Below, one piece after another: positions 26,194 through 35,495 of a DNA stretch of 64,000 nucleotides; positions within the stretch are counted from its first letter, which is position 1, and each line of letters begins with the position of its first letter. The notes below the pieces were generated by a model. That model was given only the letters and a program-made list of their open reading frames with translations. It had not been told where the DNA came from and did not search any database. Both the position numbers and the translations under genes were made by a program. The stretch is from positions 1 through 64,000 of the forward strand of contig JACMPM010000082.1 in the NCBI GenBank assembly GCA_014377485.1, read 5' to 3'. Origin of the DNA: Bacteriovorax sp. (lineage in GTDB: Bacteria > Bdellovibrionota > Bacteriovoracia > Bacteriovoracales > Bacteriovoracaceae).

Positions 26194-27449
26194 ATAAATT
26201 CCTTGTAGTTAGTGAGACGTACAAAAAATAATGTGCAAGTTTTAATCCAATCTAAACACCTGACTAAATTTTGAAACTTAGTGTAAAAATAGATATAACG
26301 GGGACGAAGTTCAACTTCCATCTCTCTTCCGGTGGAAAGTTCAAAACCAGGAAAAAATCTCTTAAAGTTTGTTATACCCATGAGTGCGTCGTCATCGTCT
26401 CCATTTGAAATTCCTCCCAAGTCAAGAAACTCAACTCCATTATCTTTTGAACGAAGTGCAAGCTGCCACATGAGAATATGATTAAAAGGAAATTGTCTTA
26501 ATCGTGTATCACTTAAAGAGCCTCCAACAGAATATTCAACAATATTGCCGTGACCAATCCCAGTTACAAAGGCCATTGGCCTGGAATGATGTTCCTTAAA
26601 ATAAAATCCTAGCATTACAACTTCGCTGGGAAACTGAGTCAATCGTTTAAATAGTGGATGAAAATTATAAGGGCATTCTTTTTTAATACTTCTATTAAAA
26701 GATGCATTAAGTGCATCTTGTAAAAAAGGAATTTCCATCAGTGAATTTATTTCTTTAACCTCTATCACTTCCTGGGCCTTGGGTTTAATTTTTAAACGCG
26801 CCCTACCGTTTGCAGAAAAAGAACTTAGAATTTCTTCGACAGGTGGACGTAAATCTATCATCCGCGTTTTCACATTTGCCATCGGTCCTGCTTCAATGAA
26901 GCCAAATTGATTAAGAAGCTGCTGAGCAAAGTCAAGACTTGTTGATCCTGGCATATAAGGCTGAACTCTAAGGCCCATCAAATTAGTGTGTACTTTACAA
27001 AATTGCACGAGCTGTTTGATTAACTCTTTTTGATCACTCAATGAGTCAGTATCTGTTTTCATAATCCATTGTTGGATAATGCCTTTTTTAAACAGTGCAA
27101 TTCTCGATGTCTCTACGCGAATGACTATCTGGTAATGATTTTGAGTACGCTCATTACTCATTTGCAAAAAATAGTAGGGCAAACTTTGGTTTTCAAAAAA
27201 ATGATATGATTGCCAATGACTTAGATTAGGCCAAGAAATTTCCCTTGAAATATTTGAATCGTCGGTGAATGATAATTGACTAAGAGTTTTTGGATGAATT
27301 TTATTTTCTTCAAATTCTCTGGAGTCTTTATCAAATGAATTACTAAAACGAAAATGATAATCTTCATATTGAAATTGGATATTAAGAATATCTTTTTTTT
27401 CATCATTTCTAAAACGCACAAAAACCTCATTGCTGCCCGACATTTTCAT
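26175..27449 (-). CDS. FemAB/GNAT-like aminoacyl or acyl transferase
   Basis: 424 residues. The C-terminal half follows the FemX/BioF2 pattern: MAFVTGIGHGNIVEYSVGGS, FNHILMWQLALRS, then EFLDLGGIS and GITNFKRFFPG. The N-terminal half contains a second, poorly conserved GNAT-like fold. Such proteins transfer an amino acid or acyl group to a cell-wall or lipid precursor. GGATGG precedes the ATG. It is divergent from the surface-modification operon at 27609, so the two may share a regulatory region. Confidence 0.75.
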   Translation of the reverse strand: MKMSGSNEVFVRFRNDEKKDILNIQFQYEDYHFRFSNSFDKDSREFEENKIHPKTLSQLSFTDDSNISREISWPNLSHWQSYHFFENQSLPYYFLQMSNERTQNHYQIVIRVETSRIALFKKGIIQQWIMKTDTDSLSDQKELIKQLVQFCKVHTNLMGLRVQPYMPGSTSLDFAQQLLNQFGFIEAGPMANVKTRMIDLRPPVEEILSSFSANGRARLKIKPKAQEVIEVKEINSLMEIPFLQDALNASFNRSIKKECPYNFHPLFKRLTQFPSEVVMLGFYFKEHHSRPMAFVTGIGHGNIVEYSVGGSLSDTRLRQFPFNHILMWQLALRSKDNGVEFLDLGGISNGDDDDALMGITNFKRFFPGFELSTGREMEVELRPRYIYFYTKFQNLVRCLDWIKTCTLFFVRLTNYKEFICRQHI

Positions 27450-27608
27450 TAGGCCATCCTTACTAATTAATTATCAAACTCATGCACATCGGTCACGATC
27501 TTTTCTGTATTTAAAACTTAAGACTACCTCCAGACAATGAAGTTGTGTTTACATGAAATTTTGTTTAAAGTTTCATGTCAATTGCGAAAATACACTGGGA
27601 GTAAGTAT

Positions 27609-28265
27609 ATGAGCAAAAAATTGGATTTAATTAAAAAGAACATCCAACATCACGGAGTTCCAAATGTTCTTTATCAATACTCCTTAAAGTTAATCAATAA
27701 AGTAATGTTTGTTAATATCCTTACCTGTATAGCAATTTCTAAAACCAATCAGTCTGCTTTGAATGTTGATCCTAAGTTTGATCATGGTTTTTTGAACGAA
27801 GATTTATTAATCGACTACTCCAAAAACGAAGAACATGATTTGCCCCAGGACTTTTTAGAAGTCGCACTATCTAAAGGTGATAAATGTTATGCAGTAACAG
27901 ACGATGGTCAACTGGCAAGTTATGGCTGGTACTCCAATGAAAAAACTTTGACCAATATAAATGAGCTCTATTTTTGCTTCGATCCTCAATATATATATAT
28001 GTATAAAGGTCTCACAAATAAAAATTACAGAGGACAAAAACTTCATGCCGTAGGAATGAGCTGGGCACTAAACCAATATATGGAAAAAGGATATAAAGGA
28101 ATTGTCTCTTACGTCGAGTCAACAAATTTTGATTCCTTAAAATCGTGCTGGAGAATGGGGTATGAAAAAATAGGTGTCATCTATATCTTCAAAATCTTCG
28201 GAAAGGTTTTCCATTATCCTTCAAGGTCATGTCGAAAATTCGACATTAAGCTTAAGTCAGTATGA
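27609..28265 (+). CDS. GNAT-like acetyltransferase, first gene of a surface-modification operon
   Basis: 218 residues from the ATG at 27609, with GGGAGT upstream. NELYFCFDPQYIYMYKGLTNKNYRGQKLH contains the YRGQxLHA acetyl-CoA loop of GNAT enzymes, followed by SYVESTNFDSLKSCWRMGYEKIG, a common GNAT end. It likely acylates a sugar or amino group during envelope assembly. It overlaps the deacetylase gene by 4 bp (ATGA), the first of three tight junctions in this operon. Confidence 0.75.
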   Translation: MSKKLDLIKKNIQHHGVPNVLYQYSLKLINKVMFVNILTCIAISKTNQSALNVDPKFDHGFLNEDLLIDYSKNEEHDLPQDFLEVALSKGDKCYAVTDDGQLASYGWYSNEKTLTNINELYFCFDPQYIYMYKGLTNKNYRGQKLHAVGMSWALNQYMEKGYKGIVSYVESTNFDSLKSCWRMGYEKIGVIYIFKIFGKVFHYPSRSCRKFDIKLKSV

Positions 28266-29263
28266 AAAGTTTAATCAATAAATTGTTTTCGCAATCAAGA
28301 TTGTTAAAAACGATTAAATGCAATAATCAATTAATGATCTTAAATTATCACCGCCTGCATGATACCAATAAAAATATTTATTTTGATGATGGTGTTTATG
28401 GCCCGGATGCTAAAAGATTTAAACTTGAGATGGAATGGTTAAAGCAAGAAACACATATCATTTCAGAAGACGAACTTTTTGACATTTTATATAACAACAA
28501 AAAAATGAACCGTGCTTGCTCAATGGTTACTTTCGATGATGGTTATGTAGATAATTACAATATTGCCTATCCCATTTTAAAGCAACTTTCAATACCTGCT
28601 ATTTACTTTATACCAACAAAACATATTAACGAAAGAAGTCTTGGTTGGTGGGACATTACGGCCTACCTGATAAAAAATACTAAATTAGTCAAAACACATT
28701 TCAGAGGAAAAGAAATCGTTTTTAGCGACAAAAAAAAGATTATCGCTGATATAATAATTGAGTTAAAAAAAATGGAGGCCAGTCGGGTTGAGGGATACAT
28801 AAATGAACTCTCTACTTCTTTAAAAGTTCCGATTCCCTCATTAGAGCTTCAAGGAAATGAGCTGATGACTTGGGATCAGATAAAAGAAGTCAGTCAAAAT
28901 GGAATTACCATTGGCTCCCATACCCATGAGCATGTCATTCTTTCAAGACAGACCTTGCGCGATTTACGTTTTCAAATCAAAAAATCAAAAGATATTCTCG
29001 AAGAAAAAATCGGCCAGGAAATTCGCTCAATCTCTTATCCGGTTGGAGGATATGACCACTTTGATCTGGAAACCAAAAAAGTATCAGAAAGCCTGGGTTT
29101 TAAAATAGGATTTAGTTTCTTAACCGGGGTGAATCGTTTTGAAAACATTGATCCTTTTGATGTAAAAAGGGGAACCTCACAACCTGAATGGACAAATTTA
29201 GACATGGCACTGGCCTTTCCGGATCGAGTCTTTCAACAAGAGAGAGTGACCAATGCTCGTTGA
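28262..29263 (+). CDS. Polysaccharide deacetylase (NodB homology domain)
   Basis: 333 residues. VTFDDGYVDN gives the catalytic Asp92 and metal-binding Asp93; IGSHTHEHVILSR gives the metal ligands His220 and His224. A later SISYPVGGYDHF is the family's next block. It removes N-acetyl groups from a polymer or lipid-linked sugar. It overlaps both neighbours (4 bp upstream, 11 bp downstream), so it is made with the GNAT protein and the flippase. No export signal is obvious. Confidence 0.92.
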   Translation: MKSLINKLFSQSRLLKTIKCNNQLMILNYHRLHDTNKNIYFDDGVYGPDAKRFKLEMEWLKQETHIISEDELFDILYNNKKMNRACSMVTFDDGYVDNYNIAYPILKQLSIPAIYFIPTKHINERSLGWWDITAYLIKNTKLVKTHFRGKEIVFSDKKKIIADIIIELKKMEASRVEGYINELSTSLKVPIPSLELQGNELMTWDQIKEVSQNGITIGSHTHEHVILSRQTLRDLRFQIKKSKDILEEKIGQEIRSISYPVGGYDHFDLETKKVSESLGFKIGFSFLTGVNRFENIDPFDVKRGTSQPEWTNLDMALAFPDRVFQQERVTNAR

Positions 29264-30755
29264 AGATCTAGAAAAAAAAACTATCATAAGTCACTGGCCA
29301 GTTACTATCCTCAATGGAATTGTGGCCCTCATTTACCTGGCCATTCCAATGTACATGAGTCGTCTTGTATCCGGGGAGGAAATTGGGAAATATAAAATTA
29401 TTTTTTTATACCTGAGTATGATTCCTTCATTAACTTTTTGTACTGGAATTGAAAGCGGACTTTATTACTGGACAGGACTTCTTGATAAGGCCCGTGAAAA
29501 AGTACGGGGGGCCTGGAGCATGGCACTCATCCAATCAGTTTCCTTTTTTATTATTTTAATAATTTTTTCACCATTCATCAGAACGTGGCTTCGTTGGGAT
29601 TGGGAACAATATATTTCTTTTGCTTTTGCGGCCCTGACCATTGTTTTGAGTTCACTCTATGAATCAATCTTAATTGCCAGAAAAAAAATCTGGTCGAGTG
29701 CCCTGTTTTCAACTTTTTTTAACACCATTAATGCCCTGGCAATTGTGTTCGCGATTGTCTATTTTAAATCAACCGTTAAGATCCTTTGGGTCTATACAAT
29801 TACAATGTTTATAAAAATTGCGGCTTCCTATTATTTTGGCGTTAAAGAAGGATGGATTCCGGCCGGTCTTGACCTGAGAGAAGCAAAAAATGTTTTGAAA
29901 TATTATCTCCCTGTTTCTTCTTCGGGAGTTTTTGATTTTTTTGTCAATAATGCCGACCGGTTTTTATTATCTTTATTGATCTCTCCGGTTCAATTTGCGA
30001 GTTATTCATTCGGTTGCCTGGCAATTCCCCCTCTGCAGATCCTTGAGACTTCTGTCAACAGGGTCATCATCCCTCAACTGGCAACGGCCATCGAACACGG
30101 TGAGAAGCGACATGCAGCTCACCTATACCGTTCATGCCTGGAACAGATCATGCTTATATTTATTCCTGCCTGTGTAGGCCTGTTTATTTTTTCCGACCCA
30201 ATAATAAAATTATTATTCACAGAAAAATATAGCGACTCGGCCCAATATTTGAAGCTCTATACTTTTTTAATATTATTAACGGGAATTCCTTATGATATAG
30301 CCGCTAGAGCAAGTGGCGATGGTAAATGGATATTAAAAAACACAATTCGAATGGGCTCATTTTCATTAATTTTATGTACTATGCTCGCCTGGAAATGGGG
30401 TCCTTTTGGCGCTCTCTCTGCCATGATTGTTACATTAATTGTTCAAAAATATTATGGATTTAATTTAATGATTAAAAATTATGGATGGAGTTTCAAAGAA
30501 CTGCTTCCACTCAATTCAATAAGTCTGTATTTGGGATTGGCAGGTACACTTGGAATCGTCTGCCTGATTTTACAAAGCTTTTTTTATAATGGCCTGACGT
30601 GGTTTATTAGTTGCAGTATTCCTTTTGCCCTTATTTACTTAGGGACTTTATTTTATTTCCGAAAAGATCTTTTTGGAAATATACCATTCTTGCATAAAAT
30701 GATGTCCACACTCTTTTCCAAAAATAAATATTTATCAAATCAATATGAAAACTAG
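29253..30755 (+). CDS. Wzx/MurJ-like polysaccharide flippase
   Basis: 500 residues with about 12-14 hydrophobic segments and the MATE/PST layout: GxEIGxYK after TM2, FFVNNADRFLLSLLISP in the middle, and RASGDGKWILKNT near TM10. It would flip a lipid-linked saccharide or modified lipid across the inner membrane. The operon holds no glycosyltransferase or polymerase, so the substrate must be made elsewhere or be a non-sugar lipid. The start overlaps the deacetylase stop by 11 bp. Confidence 0.88.
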   Translation: MLVEDLEKKTIISHWPVTILNGIVALIYLAIPMYMSRLVSGEEIGKYKIIFLYLSMIPSLTFCTGIESGLYYWTGLLDKAREKVRGAWSMALIQSVSFFIILIIFSPFIRTWLRWDWEQYISFAFAALTIVLSSLYESILIARKKIWSSALFSTFFNTINALAIVFAIVYFKSTVKILWVYTITMFIKIAASYYFGVKEGWIPAGLDLREAKNVLKYYLPVSSSGVFDFFVNNADRFLLSLLISPVQFASYSFGCLAIPPLQILETSVNRVIIPQLATAIEHGEKRHAAHLYRSCLEQIMLIFIPACVGLFIFSDPIIKLLFTEKYSDSAQYLKLYTFLILLTGIPYDIAARASGDGKWILKNTIRMGSFSLILCTMLAWKWGPFGALSAMIVTLIVQKYYGFNLMIKNYGWSFKELLPLNSISLYLGLAGTLGIVCLILQSFFYNGLTWFISCSIPFALIYLGTLFYFRKDLFGNIPFLHKMMSTLFSKNKYLSNQYEN

Positions 30756-30766
30756 GATTAAATTTT

Positions 30767-31630
30767 ATGAAAGTTATAACGGAAATTACCCGTGTATCCC
30801 AACCTTCCGTCAAAGAATTTATGAACGAATTCGTTTATCCAAAAAGGCCGGTGATTATTACTGGTGGCCTAGATATGTGGAAAGCAAAAGATTGGGACTT
30901 GCAAATTCTTAAAGAAAAAATTGGCAAAAAAGAATTTAGCTTTCGTAGTGAAGAAGGAACGAAAACTGCTATTTTTTCAGAAATGATTGACCAGATCACA
31001 AATTCGAATCCACTTTCTCCTGCCCCTTATTTAAGAAACATGGACCTTTTAAAAATGTTCCCGGAACTAAGAGATGATGTCTTTCCCAATATTTCTTATA
31101 TGAAAAATAATTGGCGTGATCATTGGATGTGGCCTAAAAACTGGCCGGAACATGTGGGTCAAGACCTTATAGAACTTTTTATTTCTGCCAAAGGTGTCGC
31201 TTTTCCAAAACTCCATATCGATTATTGGGGAATGGATGGTTTTATAGCTCAACTTCACGGCTCAAAAGAATTTATTCTTTATTCTCCTGAAGATTCTGCT
31301 TATCTATACCCTAGCATTGATAATCCATTAGTCTCAACTGTCACTGATTTTATTAATCCTGACTTTCATAAATTTCCGGAACTCGCTAAGGCCACGCAGT
31401 ATCGCTTTGAACTAAAGGCCGGAGACCTTCTCTATAATCCAAGATGGTGGCATACAACTAAGACTCTAGAAACTTCGATAACGATTATTATGGCCTATTG
31501 GCATAGAGAGAATTATCCAGTTTTTCTAGATGAAATTAAACGTGCCTATAAAGATTGTAATAAAATAAAAACTTATACTAAGGTTAATTATTTTAAAGGT
31601 CTTGGACTAATGCTGGCAAAAAGTCGCTAG
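30767..31630 (+). CDS. JmjC/cupin_8-like 2-oxoglutarate-type oxygenase
   Basis: 287 residues. PKLHIDYWGMDGFIAQLHGSKEF supplies the His150-x-Asp152 iron pair, and GDLLYNPRWWHTTKTLE gives His229 as the third ligand, as in JmjC hydroxylases. Lys in HGSKEF is the usual 2-oxoglutarate contact. It probably hydroxylates a small molecule or protein side chain in the same pathway as the deacetylase and flippase, 11 bp downstream of the flippase gene. Substrate unknown. Confidence 0.85.
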   Translation: MKVITEITRVSQPSVKEFMNEFVYPKRPVIITGGLDMWKAKDWDLQILKEKIGKKEFSFRSEEGTKTAIFSEMIDQITNSNPLSPAPYLRNMDLLKMFPELRDDVFPNISYMKNNWRDHWMWPKNWPEHVGQDLIELFISAKGVAFPKLHIDYWGMDGFIAQLHGSKEFILYSPEDSAYLYPSIDNPLVSTVTDFINPDFHKFPELAKATQYRFELKAGDLLYNPRWWHTTKTLETSITIIMAYWHRENYPVFLDEIKRAYKDCNKIKTYTKVNYFKGLGLMLAKSR

Positions 31631-31634
31631 CTGA

Positions 31635-31673
31635 GAAAAAAAACCGAGAGAGTTATTTTATAAACTCTCTCGG
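31635..31673 (-). terminator. Intrinsic terminator for the minus-strand lipoprotein gene
   Basis: Perfect 11-bp stem CCGAGAGAGTT / AACTCTCTCGG (31644-31673) with an 8-base loop; on the minus strand it is followed by T8. On the plus strand there is no T tract after it, so it mainly serves the gene at 31703. Confidence 0.9.
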
Positions 31674-31702
31674 CATTATAAAACGATTCGGAATGTAATT
31701 AA

Positions 31703-32749
31703 TTAAAACTCCATTACTAAATCTTCTTTTTGTTCCATCATTTTTCCATTTTCATATTTTGCCTGAGGATTTTTTGCAAAATTATGAAATTCAATACTAT
31801 ATGGAATTTGGTAAATTTCTGAACAATCGCCTACACACTGATCATATCCAGCAACTCTTTGCTCGCCAACGAAGTGGTCATAACGAGTATTGTGACCATT
31901 AGAAGAATACATAATTGAATATTTTTCAGCTCCAACATCTCCATTAGATTCTAAGACTTGAAGTTTTTCCATAGCACCAATTGCACCTGTTTCACGGTCC
32001 ATAGCTCCGCGAAGGATTGTGCGAATATGAGTTTGAGTGGCAAAGTCACGGCCTTCATAATTAACAGTTCCTGAATCTTTATCAATTATGACCTCTGTGA
32101 CAGCAGTTGCTTCATAAGATTTAGCTGCGACAACACTGTCGGTATTTTTAATATAGAGATTGATATCATTTGCAGCTGTCTTATTATAAGTTTCTGCACC
32201 AAACTGAATTTGGATTAATTGATCATAATCACTTTCTAAAGGTTTTGTTACTTGCACTGAAATAGCGACTTCATCATCAGTCTCTCCATTCTTGTTTATA
32301 TCGTAGTTATACCCTTTAAAGCATGGATCCCTCTCAGAGATAGTAATATTATTGTAAACCGATTGTGTGACTGGACTAGTAAGAGCGATTTTATTTTTGA
32401 TGGCACAAAATACCCCAGACGTGGCAAAATAACTTCCTCTCATTGTGTTAGGTCTATCTGATGATTGAGTAAAAGAACAAAATATTTTGTCAGCAGTATA
32501 CGTTGGAGTTCCAATTGCCGTAGTTGTATCTCCAAATTCATCACAAGAAGATGTAAAACGGAATAAGCTGGCCGAATTAAAGCTAGCTTCTGCCAATTCA
32601 AAAGCACTTGGACCACTTGTTGGTGTGGTGGTGATAGGAGTCGTTACCTCAGTATTGCTTGCAGGTGCAGGTGCAGATGCTGATTTATTGTCATTACATG
32701 AACTGATAACGAAAACGCATGCGAGTAACAGTGTAGGCCTAAATTTCAT
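31703..32749 (-). CDS. Lipoprotein of unknown function
   Basis: 348 residues. The signal MKFRPTLLLACVFVISSCND has lipobox ISSC. A Thr/Pro/Ala-rich linker follows, then a beta-rich domain with cysteine pairs (SSCDEF, IFCSFT, VFCAIK, DPCFKG, DQCVGDC). A DINKNGETDDE loop may bind calcium. It is transcribed alone. A 15-bp near-palindrome lies 15 bp before the start. Confidence 0.8.
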   Translation of the reverse strand: MKFRPTLLLACVFVISSCNDNKSASAPAPASNTEVTTPITTTPTSGPSAFELAEASFNSASLFRFTSSCDEFGDTTTAIGTPTYTADKIFCSFTQSSDRPNTMRGSYFATSGVFCAIKNKIALTSPVTQSVYNNITISERDPCFKGYNYDINKNGETDDEVAISVQVTKPLESDYDQLIQIQFGAETYNKTAANDINLYIKNTDSVVAAKSYEATAVTEVIIDKDSGTVNYEGRDFATQTHIRTILRGAMDRETGAIGAMEKLQVLESNGDVGAEKYSIMYSSNGHNTRYDHFVGEQRVAGYDQCVGDCSEIYQIPYSIEFHNFAKNPQAKYENGKMMEQKEDLVMEF

Positions 32750-33145
32750 AAAAACTCCTTTTTGTTAAATGATTTAACGTTTATTGCCTCATCCAATTCA
32801 GCCTTGATGGATTAAGAACAAAAAATACTTATGCAATGTACTCGCCGACTTTAAAACTCCAAAGAAAATTTATTCCATCCTATGTCATGGCTTAAATAAT
32901 ATGGTGCTTAAATTTTTTCGCGCAACTTCATAACTGACTTAAAGAATTTTATGGTTTGGAATTAAGATCCTATTCTCTCTTAACAATTTTTTGACAAATC
33001 TGACACTTGTGGCACCTGGATAATATTAAATAAGCCTTTCGAAATAATGTTTTAATATGTATTTTTTCAAATACAAGTTAGTATTAAAATATCAAACCAA
33101 AATAAATTAAAAAGTTATTTCCAATGAGTTTTAAGGATTTAACAT
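32750..33145. promoter_or_regulatory. Divergent intergenic region with GTTAAAT-G-ATTTAAC palindrome
   Basis: The 396-bp gap separates two divergent lipoprotein genes. GTTAAAT and ATTTAAC flank one base at 32764-32778, just 15 bp upstream of the minus-strand ATG, where a repressor could act. TTGACA occurs near 32990 but has no -10 at a usual spacing. No coding-like stretch found. Confidence 0.35.
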
Positions 33146-34234
33146 ATGAATCTCAGACTTCTTCTCTTTGTTGCTTTATTGTTACAGATGTTAACTTCAT
33201 GCTCATCAGTTTTTTATCGACAAAAATCAAAAGACCTGGACCTAATTAACTCTCTACAGTCACATAAAGAATATTTTATTCAAATATATTGTAAAATTTT
33301 TGATTTTAATGGGATTCTTGTTCGCGAATATCCCGGTTCTAAATGTGTTTTCAATGATGACGGCACTTTTATGATGACTTCAAATAATGATAAAGAGATT
33401 GGATTTTATAATCAAAATGCTTCTGCTCAATGGAAACTACCTTTACATACTCATCATCAGTTGAATAAAAATGCAGAAGGTAATTACCTTGTTATGAGCT
33501 CTACTGTTAAGCGCTATCTAAATACTCGAATGCGTTTTGATAAACTCATTATAATGAATGATCAAGGTAACATTTTAAATTATTACGATCTGGCCGAGCA
33601 TATAGACCTGGTCGAAAAAAATAAAACTATACCAAAAAAATTAACTAATTCATTCGCATGGGATAAAGAGACCGGACTAGAGGCTGAATCTGAAGTTTCT
33701 CATGCAAATTCATTTTATCAAATACCATCAAATCCTAAATCAAGTGAGATGGTTTTTTTAAGAGAAAAAAATTACATTTCCAGTAATACTTTCTGCAATT
33801 GTGCCATTGTTTTCTCCAGTGACTTATCTAAAATTGAAAAAATAATCTCATTAAAAGACAATTACATTATTCATGATTTTCAAATTTTACCTAATGGAAA
33901 CTTACTCGGATACTTTAACTCTAGCCTTGGAAATCACTCTATAATTGAACAAACATATATAGGTGAGTTTGATTTAACTTCCGATAAGTATATTTTTAGA
34001 TTTACGCCAAACAATCATTTTTTCTCGCGTTACACTGGAGGCGTTCAAAAATTTATGGAAAGATTGTATATTTACAACGATTATTCAGATAGTGATCCAA
34101 AGGCCACGATTATTAATGATGAAGGAGAAATATTAAAAGTTATCCGATTTAAAGCTTTAGACAATAAGGATGGGTTTCAGCAGGCCAAAATTATAAAGCT
34201 AGATCTATTTTTAAAAAATAATTATGGTATTTAA
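33146..34234 (+). CDS. Lipoprotein with an arylsulfotransferase-like beta-propeller
   Basis: 362 residues. The lipobox is LTSC. The rest has the repeated four-strand rhythm of a propeller, and SHANSFYQIPSN, then FLREKNYISS, then HDFQILPNGNLLGYFN resemble ASST-type proteins, in which a HANS motif holds the catalytic His. It may be a sulfotransferase or only share the fold. It overlaps the convergent lipoprotein gene by 4 bp. Confidence 0.6.
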   Translation: MNLRLLLFVALLLQMLTSCSSVFYRQKSKDLDLINSLQSHKEYFIQIYCKIFDFNGILVREYPGSKCVFNDDGTFMMTSNNDKEIGFYNQNASAQWKLPLHTHHQLNKNAEGNYLVMSSTVKRYLNTRMRFDKLIIMNDQGNILNYYDLAEHIDLVEKNKTIPKKLTNSFAWDKETGLEAESEVSHANSFYQIPSNPKSSEMVFLREKNYISSNTFCNCAIVFSSDLSKIEKIISLKDNYIIHDFQILPNGNLLGYFNSSLGNHSIIEQTYIGEFDLTSDKYIFRFTPNNHFFSRYTGGVQKFMERLYIYNDYSDSDPKATIINDEGEILKVIRFKALDNKDGFQQAKIIKLDLFLKNNYGI

Positions 34235-34692
34235 CTACAACTAGGAAATGGAAGCGTTGAGAAAGTTTGATCATAGGGATAAAACAACTTAGTTTCTAAA
34301 ACTTTATTCCCGCATTGAACATATTGATAGATGGCATTTTGAGTATTATTTTCTTTAAGGCAGTCCCCAATCGCATGATAGTTATTAACAAGTATTTGCA
34401 CCTGAAAATATTTTCCATTTGTAATTTTAATTATATTGGCCCTAATATCAATATTATTCTTACAGTTTTTTTCAGTCGTTGTTCCAAAATATGGATCGGA
34501 AGATAATTCAAAAAATCTAAGTAAATGTAATCGTTTTTCAAGAAGATAACTGATGGCAGCAGTTTCTGTTTTCAGTTCTACTATCCTTTGCTCAAGTTGG
34601 TCTTCATTTTTTTTATTCTGATTTGAGCATGAGATAATTGAGCCTAAAAGTCCGAGATAAACTAAGGGGAGAAATACGTTTTTATAAGTCAT
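34231..34692 (-). CDS. Small lipoprotein of unknown function
   Basis: 153 residues with lipobox IISC at about residue 22. A Glu/Lys-rich helical region (about 28-60) follows, then a beta-rich part with three or four cysteines (EKNCKNN, GDCLKEN, VQCGNK, FPSCS). Convergent with the ASST-like lipoprotein and overlapping it by 4 bp. Unknown role; base composition matches the surrounding lipoprotein genes. Confidence 0.7.
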   Translation of the reverse strand: MTYKNVFLPLVYLGLLGSIISCSNQNKKNEDQLEQRIVELKTETAAISYLLEKRLHLLRFFELSSDPYFGTTTEKNCKNNIDIRANIIKITNGKYFQVQILVNNYHAIGDCLKENNTQNAIYQYVQCGNKVLETKLFYPYDQTFSTLPFPSCS

Positions 34693-34785
34693 AATAAAAT
34701 TCTATAAGAAATTCATTAAAAAGTCTTATTCATTTGGAGGAGATGAACAGATTAAGGCCGAAGACTTTACGATTTTGCAGTTGGA

Positions 34786-34813
34786 ATAAAAAAGGACGCA
34801 TTCCTGCGTCCTT
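34786..34813 (-). terminator. Intrinsic terminator for the glycine-zipper stress gene
   Basis: Perfect 9-bp stem AAGGACGCA / TGCGTCCTT at 34792-34813 with a TTCC loop, followed on the minus strand by a T-rich run. It lies 30 bp after the stop at 34844. Confidence 0.9.
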
Positions 34814-34843
34814 ACATTTTTAATGTTTATTTCAAAAATTTAA

Positions 34844-35458
34844 TTAATAATGAGTGTCTCTTGAAACATCATCACTCTTTTTGATGTGTGATTGAGCATA
34901 AGTAGTATCATCTGATCTAGCATCATCTGATTTTTTTTCAGAAGTAGTAGCAATATTTTTTGCTCCATTAGCTTCAAGAAGTTTTTTTGCCTTAGCTTCC
35001 CACTCTGAATCATCAACGTGGATTGAGATTAACATCCCACCTTCTTTAATATACCCTTCATATCTTTGAGCTTCAAACTCAGGAATACCTAGGCCTATTA
35101 GACCACCGGCAACTCCTCCGAGAGTTCCACCAACACCGGCACCTGCAATTGCTGCAATGATAGGTCCAGCAGCAATAAATGGCCCTACACCTGGGATTGC
35201 GAGAGCGCCTGCCCCAACTAACCAACCAAGAACTCCACCACCAAGAACGCCTGCGGCCGCTCCTGTTGTTGCTCCTTCAGGAGCTTTAGTATTTTTTTCA
35301 AGAGCAAAATCTTTAGATTCTTTTTTAGATGGCATTAAAACAGAAATATCTGAATTTCTAAAATTATTGGCCTTTAAAACATCAACAGTTCTATCGAGAG
35401 CTTGTTGATCACGGAAAATTCCAAATACTGAGTTTCTACCTTTTTTTACAGTTTCCAT
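34844..35458 (-). CDS. YflT/GSP17M-like stress protein with glycine zipper
   Basis: 204 residues. Residues 8-50 (SVFGIFRDQQALDRTVDVLKANNFRNSDISVL) resemble the N-terminal domain of general stress proteins. Residues about 60-130 are a Gly/Ala-rich zipper (GATTGAAAGVLGGGVLGWLV, then GVGGTLGGVAGGLIGLG) able to insert in a membrane. A second alpha/beta part (GGMLISIHVDDSEWEAKAKKLLEANGA) follows and the tail is charged. It is next to a BON-domain gene in the same direction, a common envelope-stress pairing. Confidence 0.85.
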   Translation of the reverse strand: METVKKGRNSVFGIFRDQQALDRTVDVLKANNFRNSDISVLMPSKKESKDFALEKNTKAPEGATTGAAAGVLGGGVLGWLVGAGALAIPGVGPFIAAGPIIAAIAGAGVGGTLGGVAGGLIGLGIPEFEAQRYEGYIKEGGMLISIHVDDSEWEAKAKKLLEANGAKNIATTSEKKSDDARSDDTTYAQSHIKKSDDVSRDTHY

Positions 35459-35495
35459 AAAATGTCCTTGGGTTTTGCGTTTTTAAACGCAGTTA

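Noticed and set aside
32985-33050. Sigma-54 or strong sigma-70 promoter before the ASST-like gene
   Set aside because: TGGCAC is present but the second half TTGC is not at the right spacing, and TTGACA lacks a -10 at 16-18 bases.
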